NCBI RefSeq assembly: GCF_004145405.1
Contig: NZ_SELQ01000005.1
Coordinates: 186,001-250,000, forward strand
Direction: 5' to 3'
DNA from: Salipiger sp. IMCC34102
GTDB taxonomy: Bacteria; Pseudomonadota; Alphaproteobacteria; Rhodobacterales; Rhodobacteraceae
DNA: 64,000 nt
Numbering within the stretch: the first letter of the stretch is position 1; each line of letters begins with the position of its first letter. This document shows positions 55,603 to 63,878 of the stretch, piece by piece. The translations under genes and the position numbers were made by a program. The notes beneath the pieces are model-generated. The model searched no databases and was not told the DNA's origin. It worked only from the letters and a program-made list of their open reading frames with translations.

Positions 55603-57018
55603 ATGACCTTAGCTTCAATTACACCCGTTGTCCTCTCCGGCGGGTCTGGCACCCGTCTTTGGCCACTCAGCCGGGCCAGTTACCCTAAACAGTTCGCGCA
55701 GCTGATCGGTGATGACAGTCTATTTCAGGCGTCCGTCACGCGGCTGACGCGGACGGGTTTAGCGGCCCCGCTGATCGTAACCACGGACGATTTTCGCTTC
55801 ATTGTGACCGAGCAGATGGCTGCTTGCCGGATCGATCCAGATGCGGTGCTTATCGAGCCGCAAGCGCGCGACACCGCCGCTGCCGTGTTGGCTGCCACGT
55901 TGCTAGCGGCCCGGAACGACCCGCGGTCCTTGGTGCTTATTGCGCCGTCGGATCACCTGATCGCAGACGCCACCGCCTTCGCCGCCTGCGCCGCCGCCGC
56001 GCGACCCGCGGCCGAGGCGGGGCGGATCGTCACCTTCGGCATCCGCCCCACCCGGGCGGAGACGAGCTACGGCTACCTCGACCCCGGGAGCGCGGGCGAA
56101 GGTCCGCAGCCCCTGAAGCGCTTCGTCGAGAAGCCCGATGCGGCAACCGCGCAAGCGATGTTCGACGACGGTCATCATTTGTGGAACGCGGGCCTGTTCC
56201 TGTTTCGCGCCGACGTCATGCGCGCGGCCTTCGAGGCGCATTCCCCCGACACGCTGGCCCTGGTCGAGGCATCACTCGCGCAGGCGCGCTGCGATCTGGG
56301 CTTCACCCGGCTGGCACCCGAGCCCTGGGCGCGGATCGACCCGATCTCGATCGATTACGCGGTGATGGAGAAGGCGGACAACCTCTCGGTCATGCCCTAC
56401 GACGGGGCCTGGTCCGATCTGGGCGACTGGACCGCCGTCTGGCGCGAGACGGAAGACGCCGGCCTCGCCACGAAAGGCCCTGCGCTTGCGATAGACTGCA
56501 CCGACACGCTTTTGCGGTCCGAGAACGAGGGCCAGGCCATCGTCGGCATCGGGCTCGACAACATCGTCGCCGTGGCGATGCCCGACGCGGTGCTCGTGGC
56601 CCACAAGGACCGCGCGCAACAGGTCAAGCAGGCGGTGGCGCAGCTTCATGCGGACGGGCACGCGCAGGCCAGAACCTTGCCCCGCGCCTACCGGCCCTGG
56701 GGCTGGTACGAGAGCCTGACGAACGGCCAGCGCTTCCAGGTCAAGCGCATCGTCGTCCACCCGGGTGCGGCCCTGTCGCTGCAAAGCCACCACCACCGCT
56801 CGGAGCACTGGATCGTGGTCGAGGGCACGGCGCAGGTGACGATCGACGAGACGGTAAAGCTGATCTCGGAAAACGAGAGCGTCTATATCCCCCTCGGTAC
56901 CCGCCACCGGCTGGAGAACCCCGGCAAGCTGCCGATGGTGCTGATCGAGGTGCAGACCGGCGCCTACCTGGGCGAGGACGACATCCAGCGCTTCGAGGAT
57001 GTCTATGCCCGCGACTGA
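55603..57018 (+). CDS. manC: Mannose-1-phosphate guanylyltransferase/mannose-6-phosphate isomerase
   Basis: 471 residues. The N-terminal nucleotidyltransferase has VLSGGSGTRLWPLSRASYPKQF, the type II signature, and FVEKPD near 178. The C-terminal cupin isomerase domain has PWGWYESLTNGQRFQVKRI (about 365-383) and HHHRSEHWIVVEGTA. It makes GDP-mannose for polysaccharide or lipopolysaccharide. About the first 350 bp use TTA, CTT, GTT and CTA codons, whereas the rest is strongly GC-biased, suggesting a recombination joint within the gene. It overlaps the start of manB. Confidence 0.94.
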   Translation: MTLASITPVVLSGGSGTRLWPLSRASYPKQFAQLIGDDSLFQASVTRLTRTGLAAPLIVTTDDFRFIVTEQMAACRIDPDAVLIEPQARDTAAAVLAATLLAARNDPRSLVLIAPSDHLIADATAFAACAAAARPAAEAGRIVTFGIRPTRAETSYGYLDPGSAGEGPQPLKRFVEKPDAATAQAMFDDGHHLWNAGLFLFRADVMRAAFEAHSPDTLALVEASLAQARCDLGFTRLAPEPWARIDPISIDYAVMEKADNLSVMPYDGAWSDLGDWTAVWRETEDAGLATKGPALAIDCTDTLLRSENEGQAIVGIGLDNIVAVAMPDAVLVAHKDRAQQVKQAVAQLHADGHAQARTLPRAYRPWGWYESLTNGQRFQVKRIVVHPGAALSLQSHHHRSEHWIVVEGTAQVTIDETVKLISENESVYIPLGTRHRLENPGKLPMVLIEVQTGAYLGEDDIQRFEDVYARD

Positions 57019-58381
57019 GCCGGCGCGCTTCGGCACCTCGGGCCTGCGCGGGCTGGTCACCGCCTTGACGCCAGACGTGGTGGCGGCCCATGTCGCGGGT
57101 TTCGTGACCGCTTGCGACGCAGGCACCACGGTGCTGATCGGCGAGGACCTGCGCCCCTCCTCACCCGAGATCGCGCAGATCGCGGCCCGTGCGGTTCGCG
57201 CGGCGGGCGCGCAGCCGGTCCGGTTGGGGCCGCTGCCCACGCCCGCCCTGGCGCTGGCGGCCCAGGCGCAGGGGTCCGGGGCCATCATGGTCACCGGCAG
57301 CCATATCCCCGCCGACCGCAACGGGCTGAAGTTCTATCGTCGTGGCGGATCGGAGATCGACAAGCCCGACGAGGCCGCCATCGTGACGGCCGCCCGCATT
57401 CCCGCCCCGATGCTCGGGGAGGTCGTGGAGATCGACCGGGCGGCAGCCGCGCGGGCACTCACGGGCTATCGGGCGCGCTATCTCGACGCCTTCGGCGCGG
57501 GCGCGCTGCGCGGCCTGCGGCTTGGCCTGTACACCCATTCCAGCGTCGCGCGCGATCTGCTGGCGGAGCTTTTGCGCGCCTTCGGAGCAGAGGTCACCGA
57601 ACTGGGCCGCGCCACCACCTTCGTCCCCGTCGATACCGAAGCCGTGGATCCTGCGACCCGCGCGCGGCTCAAGGCCTGGGCGGCGCAAGGGCTCGACGCG
57701 ATCCTTTCCACCGACGGCGACGCCGATCGTCCCTTGCTCGCGGACGAAACCGGAGAGGTCATCCGCGGCGACCTCCTCGGCGCGATCACCGCCCGGCATC
57801 TCGGCGCGACCCACGTGGTGACGCCGGTGACCTCGACCACGGCGCTCGACGCGATGGGGTTCGCGCAGGTGCGGCGCACGCGCGTCGGTTCGCCTTACGT
57901 CATCGCGGGCATGGCCGACGTGGCCCCCGCCCGCGTCGTGGGGTTCGAGGCGAACGGCGGCGTCCTCTTGGGCTTCGACGCGGGCCCCCTGCCTGCCTTG
58001 CCGACCCGCGACGCGGTGCTGCCGCTGATCACCCCGCTTCTGGCCGCGCGCGGCGCGCCCCTCTCCACGCTCGTCGCCGCCTTGCCGCGCCGCGTGGCCT
58101 TGGCCGACCGCCTGCAAGGCATCGACCGCACCCGCGCCGCGGCCTGGATTAAGACCTTGACCCAAGACGACCGGGCCCGGGCCGCATTTTGGGACGGCGC
58201 GCCTGCGGCGCTCGACGTGACCGACGGGCCACGGATGATCCATCCGAACGGCGACATCCTGCACCTGCGCTTGTCCGGCAACGCGCCGGAACTGCGAGTT
58301 TACGCCGAGGCGGTCACACTGGGCGCAGCCCAGATGCTGTTAAACCGTGGTTTGAAACGGGCCTGCTCCATGGTCCGATGA
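57005..58381 (+). CDS. Phosphomannomutase
   Basis: 458 residues. It interconverts mannose-6-P and mannose-1-P, feeding manC. The phosphoserine loop is TGSHIPADRNG near 98 (usually TASHNP), the metal loop DGDADRP near 237, the sugar loop GFEANGG near 317 and the phosphate-binding RLSGNAPELR near 423. Two ATGs occur (56999 and 57005); GAGG is six bases from the second, which I chose. It overlaps manC by 14 bases. An IS lies 50 bp downstream. Confidence 0.9.
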   Translation: MPATEPARFGTSGLRGLVTALTPDVVAAHVAGFVTACDAGTTVLIGEDLRPSSPEIAQIAARAVRAAGAQPVRLGPLPTPALALAAQAQGSGAIMVTGSHIPADRNGLKFYRRGGSEIDKPDEAAIVTAARIPAPMLGEVVEIDRAAAARALTGYRARYLDAFGAGALRGLRLGLYTHSSVARDLLAELLRAFGAEVTELGRATTFVPVDTEAVDPATRARLKAWAAQGLDAILSTDGDADRPLLADETGEVIRGDLLGAITARHLGATHVVTPVTSTTALDAMGFAQVRRTRVGSPYVIAGMADVAPARVVGFEANGGVLLGFDAGPLPALPTRDAVLPLITPLLAARGAPLSTLVAALPRRVALADRLQGIDRTRAAAWIKTLTQDDRARAAFWDGAPAALDVTDGPRMIHPNGDILHLRLSGNAPELRVYAEAVTLGAAQMLLNRGLKRACSMVR

Positions 58382-58430
58382 AGAAAGCACGGAACGGAGC
58401 TCCGATTGGTGAGAAGGACTAAACGGCGGA

Positions 58431-58441
58431 TGACCTGCCAC
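58431..58441 (+). repeat. IS terminal inverted repeat (orfB side)
   Basis: TGACCTGCCAC, matching the other end in inverted orientation over at least 11 bases. Confidence 0.85.
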
Positions 58442-58448
58442 TGAACTT

Positions 58449-59385
58449 TCATCCAGCCGCGACCGGAGCCCGATCAGTGTTTACGCCCATCGGCGCAGGT
58501 TGAGCAATCGCCCGACGGGCGGAGCTTTCATCTCGCGCAGCGGGGCGGGCGATTGCGGTGGTCAGGATTCGCGCGTAGTCGGTCGGGGTCTGGTAGTCCA
58601 AGGCCGAATGTGGGCGTTCTGTGTTGTAGTCGGTGGCCCAGGCGGCGATCACGACGCGCGCATGGGCGAGATTGCGGAACATCGTCTCGTTGAGCAGTTC
58701 GTCGCGCATCCGACCGTTGAAACTCTCCACGAAGCCGTTCTGCATCGGTTTGCCCGGCGCGATGTAATGCCATTCGACGCTGTTCTCGGAGCACCACCGC
58801 AGGATGGCGTTACTGGTCAGTTCCGTCCCATTGTCGCTGACGATCATTCCGGGCTTCCCGCGGCGCTCAATCAGGGCCGAAAGTTCACGTGCTACACGGC
58901 GCCCTGAGATCGAAGTGTCAGGGATTGCCGCCAAACATTCGCGGGTGACGTCATCGACCACGTTGAGCACCCGGAAGCGCTGGCCGCCCGCGAACTGGTC
59001 ATGGACGAAATCCAGCGACCAGCGACCAGCGTGTATTGGGCCACGCCTCGACCAGGATCGGGGCTCGCGTCCCGATAGCCTTGCGCCGGGCCTTTCGCTT
59101 GCGCACCGTCAGCCCCTCTTCGCGGTAGAGCCGATAGATCCGATTGATCCCCGAGGGCTCGCCTTCACGGCGAAGCAGAACGAACAGCCGACGATAGCCG
59201 AACCGCCGACGCTCATTGGCCAGCTCCCTCAGCCGCCCTCGCAGCTCCGTATCCGGCGCACGCCGCGACTGATAGCGGACCATTTTGCGATCCGCTCCGA
59301 CGATCCGACAGGCCCGCCGCTCCGACAGACCGTGACCGGCCTGAAGGTATGCGACCGCTTCGCGCTTCACGGCGGGCCCTACCAT
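58449..59385 (-). pseudogene. IS3 transposase orfB, frameshifted
   Basis: Two frames cover one orfB: 59385-58999 encodes the HTH_21 part (RRFGYRRLFVLLRREG) and 58970-58449 the rve integrase core. A tandem duplication GACCAGC-GACCAGC at 59017-59030 (plus strand) adds 7 bases and ends the first part at AGFRP. Removing one copy restores WSLDFVHD, which holds the first catalytic Asp. The second Asp (SDNGTE) and Glu (GFVESFNG) lie 35 residues apart in the second part. No active transposase can be made without suppression. Confidence 0.9.
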
Positions 59386-59645
59386 TTTTTTGCGACCAGA
59401 TCCTTCATCGCAGCCAGATCGAGCATCTGCTCTGCCAGCAGCTTCTTCAGCTTAGCGTTCTCGTCCTCGAGCGCCTTCAGCCGCTTCGCCTCCGACACCG
59501 TCATACCGCCGAACTTGGCTTTCCAGTTGTAGAACGTGCCTTCCGACATGCCGTGCTTACGGCACAGGTCGGCACACTTCGCACCCGCCTCATGCTCCAA
59601 CAGAATGCCGATGATCTGTTCGTCCGTGAATCTCGTTCGCTTCAT
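59379..59645 (-). CDS. IS3 transposase orfA
   Basis: 88 residues: an N-terminal HTH (TDEQIIGILLEHEAG, LCRKHGMSEGTFYNWKAKFGG) and a leucine-zipper helix (KRLKALEDENAKLKKLLAEQ). It ends in AKKW, read over the A7 slippery run. Intact, but its partner orfB is broken. Confidence 0.92.
   Translation of the reverse strand: MKRTRFTDEQIIGILLEHEAGAKCADLCRKHGMSEGTFYNWKAKFGGMTVSEAKRLKALEDENAKLKKLLAEQMLDLAAMKDLVAKKW
59385..59391 (-). promoter_or_regulatory. Programmed -1 frameshift slippery run (A7)
   Basis: On the minus strand GCAAAAAAATGG joins orfA to orfB; slippage of one base gives the OrfAB fusion usual in IS3 elements. Confidence 0.75.
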
Positions 59646-59697
59646 TGTCCGTCCTCAAGTTGGGGCGGACTCTAATCGGCGGTGGAGGAAAAATCCC

Positions 59698-59708
59698 GTG
59701 GCAGGTCA
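59698..59708 (-). repeat. IS terminal inverted repeat (orfA side)
   Basis: GTGGCAGGTCA on the plus strand, the exact inverse of the 11 bases at 58431-58441. Confidence 0.85.
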
Positions 59709-59844
59709 CAAGCACGCGAACAACGGAATGCAGTCGCCCGTTGACTTCGAAATCAGACAGCAGAAACTGGATCAGGCAGGTGTCTTGGAACCTAGGGGCA
59801 CCTCACAGTTCGCCTGCCCTCTCGTTCCGATAGACGAACTATGA
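59709..59844 (+). pseudogene. Transposase C-terminal remnant
   Basis: Directly after the IS, a plus-strand frame encodes HANNGMQSPVDFEIRQQ, then KLDQAGVLEPRGTS and a stop. The S-P-x-x-F/Y-E block followed by a short basic tail is how many IS3-family (rve) transposases end. Its upstream part is absent on the other side of the IS, so the IS-bearing joint truncated it. Identification rests on the short tail only. Confidence 0.5.
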
Positions 59845-59883
59845 GTTGTTTCCGTCTTAGTTCGGTTGCCTACAATGCTTCCG

Positions 59884-60570
59884 TTAGAATTCTCGCCAAA
59901 CGCCGAGCTTGAATGATTTGGCGCCGTTCGACAGTTTAAGACTGGTTCCGATCTCTAAAAACCAGTCATCTTCGACCGCGTAGACGTAGGAGGGCGCAAG
60001 CGTCGCTACCCAATCATTGTCTGAGGGCTTTGAGGTTTGAATTTGAATGAGTGACAGGGATCCGCCCTCATGAGCGATCCCGCCGGTGACGTCCACCTTG
60101 CCAAGTTGCGAACCATCGCCGCGGAACGCGTAGCTTGCCTCTATTCCGGCCCAGCCGGAAAGGTCTCCGGATTGCCAGCCGCGGCCCCAACTGGCACCGG
60201 GTCGGACAACGGCGTAGGTGTTATCGCTAATATCGACGACTCCGACTCCAAGTTCGAGCGCATAGACATCCGGACCGGACGGCATTGTGTAGGATTGCCG
60301 CAAAAAAACGATCCCTGACCGGTCGCGCGCCACTGGGTTGTAGCCAAGGTCAAGACCGAAGGTCAGCGCTTCGGTCAGACCGTATTCCGCGAAGATGGAG
60401 CCGTAGTCTTGGTCTTCAGTTTCATTCAGTTGATATTGGTAGGACAGGGAGAAAAAACTATTTTCCTCCCCTCGCGGCCAGGCCGAGGCGTCGACCAATT
60501 GCGGCATTAATCCTAAGGTCACGCCAAGTGCAAATACGTGAGGAAGCTGAGCCAAACGATTACCCTCCAT
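59884..60570 (-). CDS. Exported beta-rich protein, possible outer-membrane barrel
   Basis: 228 residues. A signal peptide (about 1-31, hydrophobic core VFALGVTLGLMPQL) precedes a chain of alternating strands (FFSLSYQYQLNE, SIFAEYGLTEALTFGLDLGYN, YALELGVGVVD, WAGIEASYAFRG) ending with Phe (LGVWREF), as in outer-membrane barrels. No named family. It overlaps the 3' end of the receiver gene by 11 bases, so it is the last member of the signalling operon. It may be a target or output of the pathway. Confidence 0.7.
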   Translation of the reverse strand: MEGNRLAQLPHVFALGVTLGLMPQLVDASAWPRGEENSFFSLSYQYQLNETEDQDYGSIFAEYGLTEALTFGLDLGYNPVARDRSGIVFLRQSYTMPSGPDVYALELGVGVVDISDNTYAVVRPGASWGRGWQSGDLSGWAGIEASYAFRGDGSQLGKVDVTGGIAHEGGSLSLIQIQTSKPSDNDWVATLAPSYVYAVEDDWFLEIGTSLKLSNGAKSFKLGVWREF

Positions 60571-60928
60571 TGACCACGTCGCGGATAACATCCGCGATCG
60601 TGAGCGCATTGAATGGTTTTGATATGACGCGGGTCGCACCGGCCTGCAGCAGCTTTTCGGCAAAGCTTTCATCGGATTTCGCAGTGCACATGATGACCGG
60701 CTTCGTTGAGCTTTCAGGGCGCGACCTGACATGTGCCAACAAGTCGCGCCCGTCAGGCTTCGGCATCATCAGGTCGAAAAGGTAGGCATCGAATTCTTCA
60801 AAGTCAATCAGGTCGATCCCCGCCTGCCCAGTATTCGCGGTTGAGAGGTCGATGTCGTCTTCGGTTTCAAGCACGATGTCTATCAAAGAAATCATATCTT
60901 CCTCGTTGTCGACAAACAGGATCTTCAT
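60560..60928 (-). CDS. Single-domain response regulator
   Basis: 122 residues, a receiver domain only. The phospho-acceptor is Asp52 (FDLMMPKPDG), with the Mg site at Asp7 (FVDNEED, where the second acidic is Asn), Thr82 (MCTAKSDE) and Lys104 (VISKPF). No output domain, like CheY or DivK, so it acts by protein contact. It starts within the kinase stop (ATGA), which argues that the kinase phosphorylates it. Confidence 0.92.
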   Translation of the reverse strand: MKILFVDNEEDMISLIDIVLETEDDIDLSTANTGQAGIDLIDFEEFDAYLFDLMMPKPDGRDLLAHVRSRPESSTKPVIMCTAKSDESFAEKLLQAGATRVISKPFNALTIADVIRDVVNGG

Positions 60929-62946
60929 GTCTTCTCTTCCTCGACACGGGGTAGTTTAGTAGCAGCGGGCATCTTGACGATGAATGTCGATCCGCTTGCG
61001 CCGTCATCAATCGCTTCGCTGGTATGAATCGTTTTCAGCAACAGCTTTCCGCCTTGCCGCTCGACCAGTTCGCGGGCGATAGCAAGCCCCAGACCAGTGC
61101 CGGTCACCTGACGCTCGTGGTCGTGCGCGGGAGGAGCGAAACGTTCGAAGATTGAGGTGCGCGAATGGACCGGAATGCCAGGTCCCTTGTCGCGGCACCA
61201 CAGGGTGACCGTTTTATTCTCGCTGAGGCTCGCCCCGACCATGACCGTTTCTCCGCGCGGGGAATATTTAATCGCATTTGAAATTAAGTTCCCCATCACC
61301 TGTTGCATCCGGTTTGGGTCGGCGGAGATGTTTACATTGGGCACGGGGCGCTCGATCTCTAAGTTGACACCAAAACTATCGGCGTAGCCGCGCAAGTTCG
61401 CGACCGCGTCTGACAGAACAACATCGGCCCCTATTTCTTTCTTGGATATAGAAAGACCTTTCTGATCGACCGCGTGCAAGGTCAGAATATCATTAACGAG
61501 GATAAGCAGACGATCGGCGTTTCCCTTGGCCAGTTCGATCAATTTTTTGCCGCTCGCGTTTAGGTCCTTGCCGAAGCGGGCCAAATAGACGTCCAACGAC
61601 CCGCTGAGCGAGGTGAGTGGGGTTCGCAATTCGTGGTTAATCGATTCAATGAACCGTAGGCGCGTATTGGTCAGGCGCTCTTCAGCACCAACGTCCGTGA
61701 GAACGCCGAAATAGACCGGTCCTGTTACGGTCTCAATCATATCCATGCGGCAACGGATGTCGCGCCCGTCATTAATTTCAGGTAGTTCAACTTTGAACGA
61801 AACCCGGTTGCTTTCTTCTCCGCGCCCATTGAGTTTGAAAAGTTCGGTGTAAGATTTCACGATCTCGACGGCTGACACAATATTATTGACTTGCAGCAGG
61901 TCGCGCGCCCGCCTGTTTGCATCCATTATTGAAGCTTTGTCGTCAAATATGACGATCCCGTCCTCAACGTTCTGAAAAACCGCCTGGAACTGCCGTGCCG
62001 CGTCGTTTGCTTTCTTCGCCGCTTGTTCGGATACCTGAAACGCTCGGGTCAACAACGCAAGACGCTTCTGAGCCTGCAGTCCTGCAACAATGGCGCTGGT
62101 AAACAGAACGACCGCCATTGCCGCGGTCAGTAGTGAGCGAAGCGCAAACCCGTCCAAAAGTTCCGAACGCGGGGTAGCGACCCGCGTTGCGAGCGGGGCG
62201 TTGAGGATTGAAGTGCTCGCCTCTACCCACCACCGCGTCCGCTCGACGCCTTTATTCGAAGAAAACGCTACGGAACCATCATCTGCAACAACCTCAACTA
62301 CCATGCGTTGGTCAATTCGCGTCTCTTCCAACAATGTCTCGAAATAGGCTTCCTCCAGAGATGAGGCGATGACACCGCTGCGGCTGGGCCCGGCCTCTCC
62401 GATAGGCCAAGCAATTGGCGTAACATAAGATCCAGTGGCACGGGAGATAATCGGCGACTCCACCACGAAAGTGCCGTTGTCGGATGCCATTCCTTTTTTA
62501 AAGTAAGCGCGGTCCGCTACTGAAATTCCGATCAACGACGGTGACGTCGAGAACCGAATGATGCCCTCGTCATCCACAACAAGAACGGTCTTCAATTGAT
62601 CGGAATTATCCGTGATCTGCACCAATCTTTCGTCGAACTGGTTTTGTTGCATCGCCGTCTGGGGCAACCCGTTGCGAGCCAGTTCTTCATTCAAATCGAA
62701 AAGTTGCGCTGTTGCGATACCCAGCGAGCCCGTAAACGTCTGATTAAACTGGGAAGCCACGTGTGCCAACCGTTCCTCCCCAGCCGCGATCGAGCGCTTA
62801 TAATCAAAAAAAATTACGATTCCTACGAAAACTAGCAGTGCCGAACTGCGAAGGCCTACGTAAATTACTGGCCGAAACGTGCGCTCCTTTAGTCGCCCAG
62901 AAAGACCATGCATTGAAGTTCGAAAGGAATCCAAGGTTTCGCTCAC
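60925..62946 (-). CDS. Membrane sensor histidine kinase (PDC-PAS-HisKA-HATPase)
   Basis: 673 residues. Helix 1 at about 27-47 and helix 2 at 269-290 flank a ~220-residue periplasmic double-PDC/Cache-like sensor (VLVVDDEGIIRFSTSPSLIG, DRAYFKKGM). A PAS domain lies at about 318-425. The H box is FIESINHELRTPLTSL (His438), the N box NLISNAIKYSP, and G boxes DKGPGIP and GTGLGLAIA. No receiver is fused. It starts with GTG in the stop of the upstream regulator (GTGA) and its stop overlaps the downstream receiver. Confidence 0.92.
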   Translation of the reverse strand: MSETLDSFRTSMHGLSGRLKERTFRPVIYVGLRSSALLVFVGIVIFFDYKRSIAAGEERLAHVASQFNQTFTGSLGIATAQLFDLNEELARNGLPQTAMQQNQFDERLVQITDNSDQLKTVLVVDDEGIIRFSTSPSLIGISVADRAYFKKGMASDNGTFVVESPIISRATGSYVTPIAWPIGEAGPSRSGVIASSLEEAYFETLLEETRIDQRMVVEVVADDGSVAFSSNKGVERTRWWVEASTSILNAPLATRVATPRSELLDGFALRSLLTAAMAVVLFTSAIVAGLQAQKRLALLTRAFQVSEQAAKKANDAARQFQAVFQNVEDGIVIFDDKASIMDANRRARDLLQVNNIVSAVEIVKSYTELFKLNGRGEESNRVSFKVELPEINDGRDIRCRMDMIETVTGPVYFGVLTDVGAEERLTNTRLRFIESINHELRTPLTSLSGSLDVYLARFGKDLNASGKKLIELAKGNADRLLILVNDILTLHAVDQKGLSISKKEIGADVVLSDAVANLRGYADSFGVNLEIERPVPNVNISADPNRMQQVMGNLISNAIKYSPRGETVMVGASLSENKTVTLWCRDKGPGIPVHSRTSIFERFAPPAHDHERQVTGTGLGLAIARELVERQGGKLLLKTIHTSEAIDDGASGSTFIVKMPAATKLPRVEEEKT

Positions 62947-63869
62947 TCTTGCCCTACGACCCAAATCTTACCCCGGTCTTCGGGGCGTATAGTCTCGAGG
63001 GCGCGGAAAGCATCGCCCATAATTTTTGATGGGGTTTGCGAAGCCGAGGAGGCCAGCGTGATGCTGACCGTCGGTGGGGCTCCTTTCATGCGGTTGCCAA
63101 GGCCGATCAAGACGTTTTGCACGTCCGATTGGATCTGCTCAAGCTGCCTGCGCATCGTCCTTGCGTCATGTCGAAGACTCACACCACAGAATGCCTCGTC
63201 CTCCCAGTGCACCAGAATGTCGCTTGCTGGCTGAAGTATCCCGGCCAACGCGTGGGCAACTTTCTGTAATACCGCTTCGCGCTCCGGCGGCGAGAAATCA
63301 ACTGTATCATGCGCAAGTGCGTCGATAGACATCACGTAGATCGACAACATGCTCTGGGGTTTCAAGCTCGTCAGCGCGGTGAGTAGTGTATCCCGGTTGC
63401 CAACGAAGGGTCGGTGAGCCGCCTCCTGCGCCTCAGGCAGGTCTCGCACAAAGCGGGCGGGGGGCGCGATTTTCCGCCGATCCAGTTCCGATTTGAGTCG
63501 TAGTTGAGACTTAAGTCGAGCTTGAAATTCGATGTGGTCGAAGGGCTTCGTAAGGTAGTCATTCGCCCCGGCCATAAAGGCGCGCGACAGCGACTCCTTG
63601 TCGCTGCGACTGGTCAGCATCACAATTGGCACATCACGCCATTGGGCCAACTGTCGTAACCGTGCGCAAAGCTCGATACCATCCATCCCCGGCATCATAA
63701 TATCAAGCAAAACAAGATCAGCGGTCTGCTCAGGGCCCGAAAGGGACTCCAGCGCTGCCAGAGGATCCTCGAAGGTCTCGACATCATCGAATCCGAATTT
63801 TGCAAGGGTCGCGACCACAAGGTCGCGGGCGATCTCGGAATCATCTATGGCAATTATTTTTCTGGTCAT
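62943..63869 (-). CDS. Response regulator with degenerate GGDEF-like output domain
   Basis: 308 residues. The receiver (1-125) is intact: Asp9-Asp10, phospho-Asp56 (LLDIMMPGMDG), Thr86 and Lys108. Residues ~165-305 follow the GGDEF pattern (a central strand pair and TVSITLASS near the end), but the signature is W-E-D-E-A-F at 222-227 and the substrate-binding Asp/Asn residues are missing. It should not make c-di-GMP. It may bind nucleotide or a partner. Coupled to the kinase. Confidence 0.85.
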   Translation of the reverse strand: MTRKIIAIDDSEIARDLVVATLAKFGFDDVETFEDPLAALESLSGPEQTADLVLLDIMMPGMDGIELCARLRQLAQWRDVPIVMLTSRSDKESLSRAFMAGANDYLTKPFDHIEFQARLKSQLRLKSELDRRKIAPPARFVRDLPEAQEAAHRPFVGNRDTLLTALTSLKPQSMLSIYVMSIDALAHDTVDFSPPEREAVLQKVAHALAGILQPASDILVHWEDEAFCGVSLRHDARTMRRQLEQIQSDVQNVLIGLGNRMKGAPPTVSITLASSASQTPSKIMGDAFRALETIRPEDRGKIWVVGQE

Positions 63870-63878
63870 TGTTCCATT

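Larger units (their letters stand above)
58431..59708 (-). mobile_element. IS3-family insertion sequence (IS407-like), defective
   Basis: A 1278-bp element bounded by inverted repeats beginning TGACCTGCCAC. It has the usual two overlapping frames read on the minus strand: orfA, then orfB by programmed -1 shift at an A7 run. orfB is frameshifted by a 7-bp duplication. Flanking bases (CGGA on the left, CAAG on the right) show no target-site duplication, so the element probably arrived at this place by recombination or lost one flank. Confidence 0.9.

Noticed and set aside
59536-59708. N-terminal part of a plus-strand frame running out of the IS
   Set aside because: It is antisense to orfA and the IS end; only the section after 59708 resembles a protein, and is listed as a transposase remnant.
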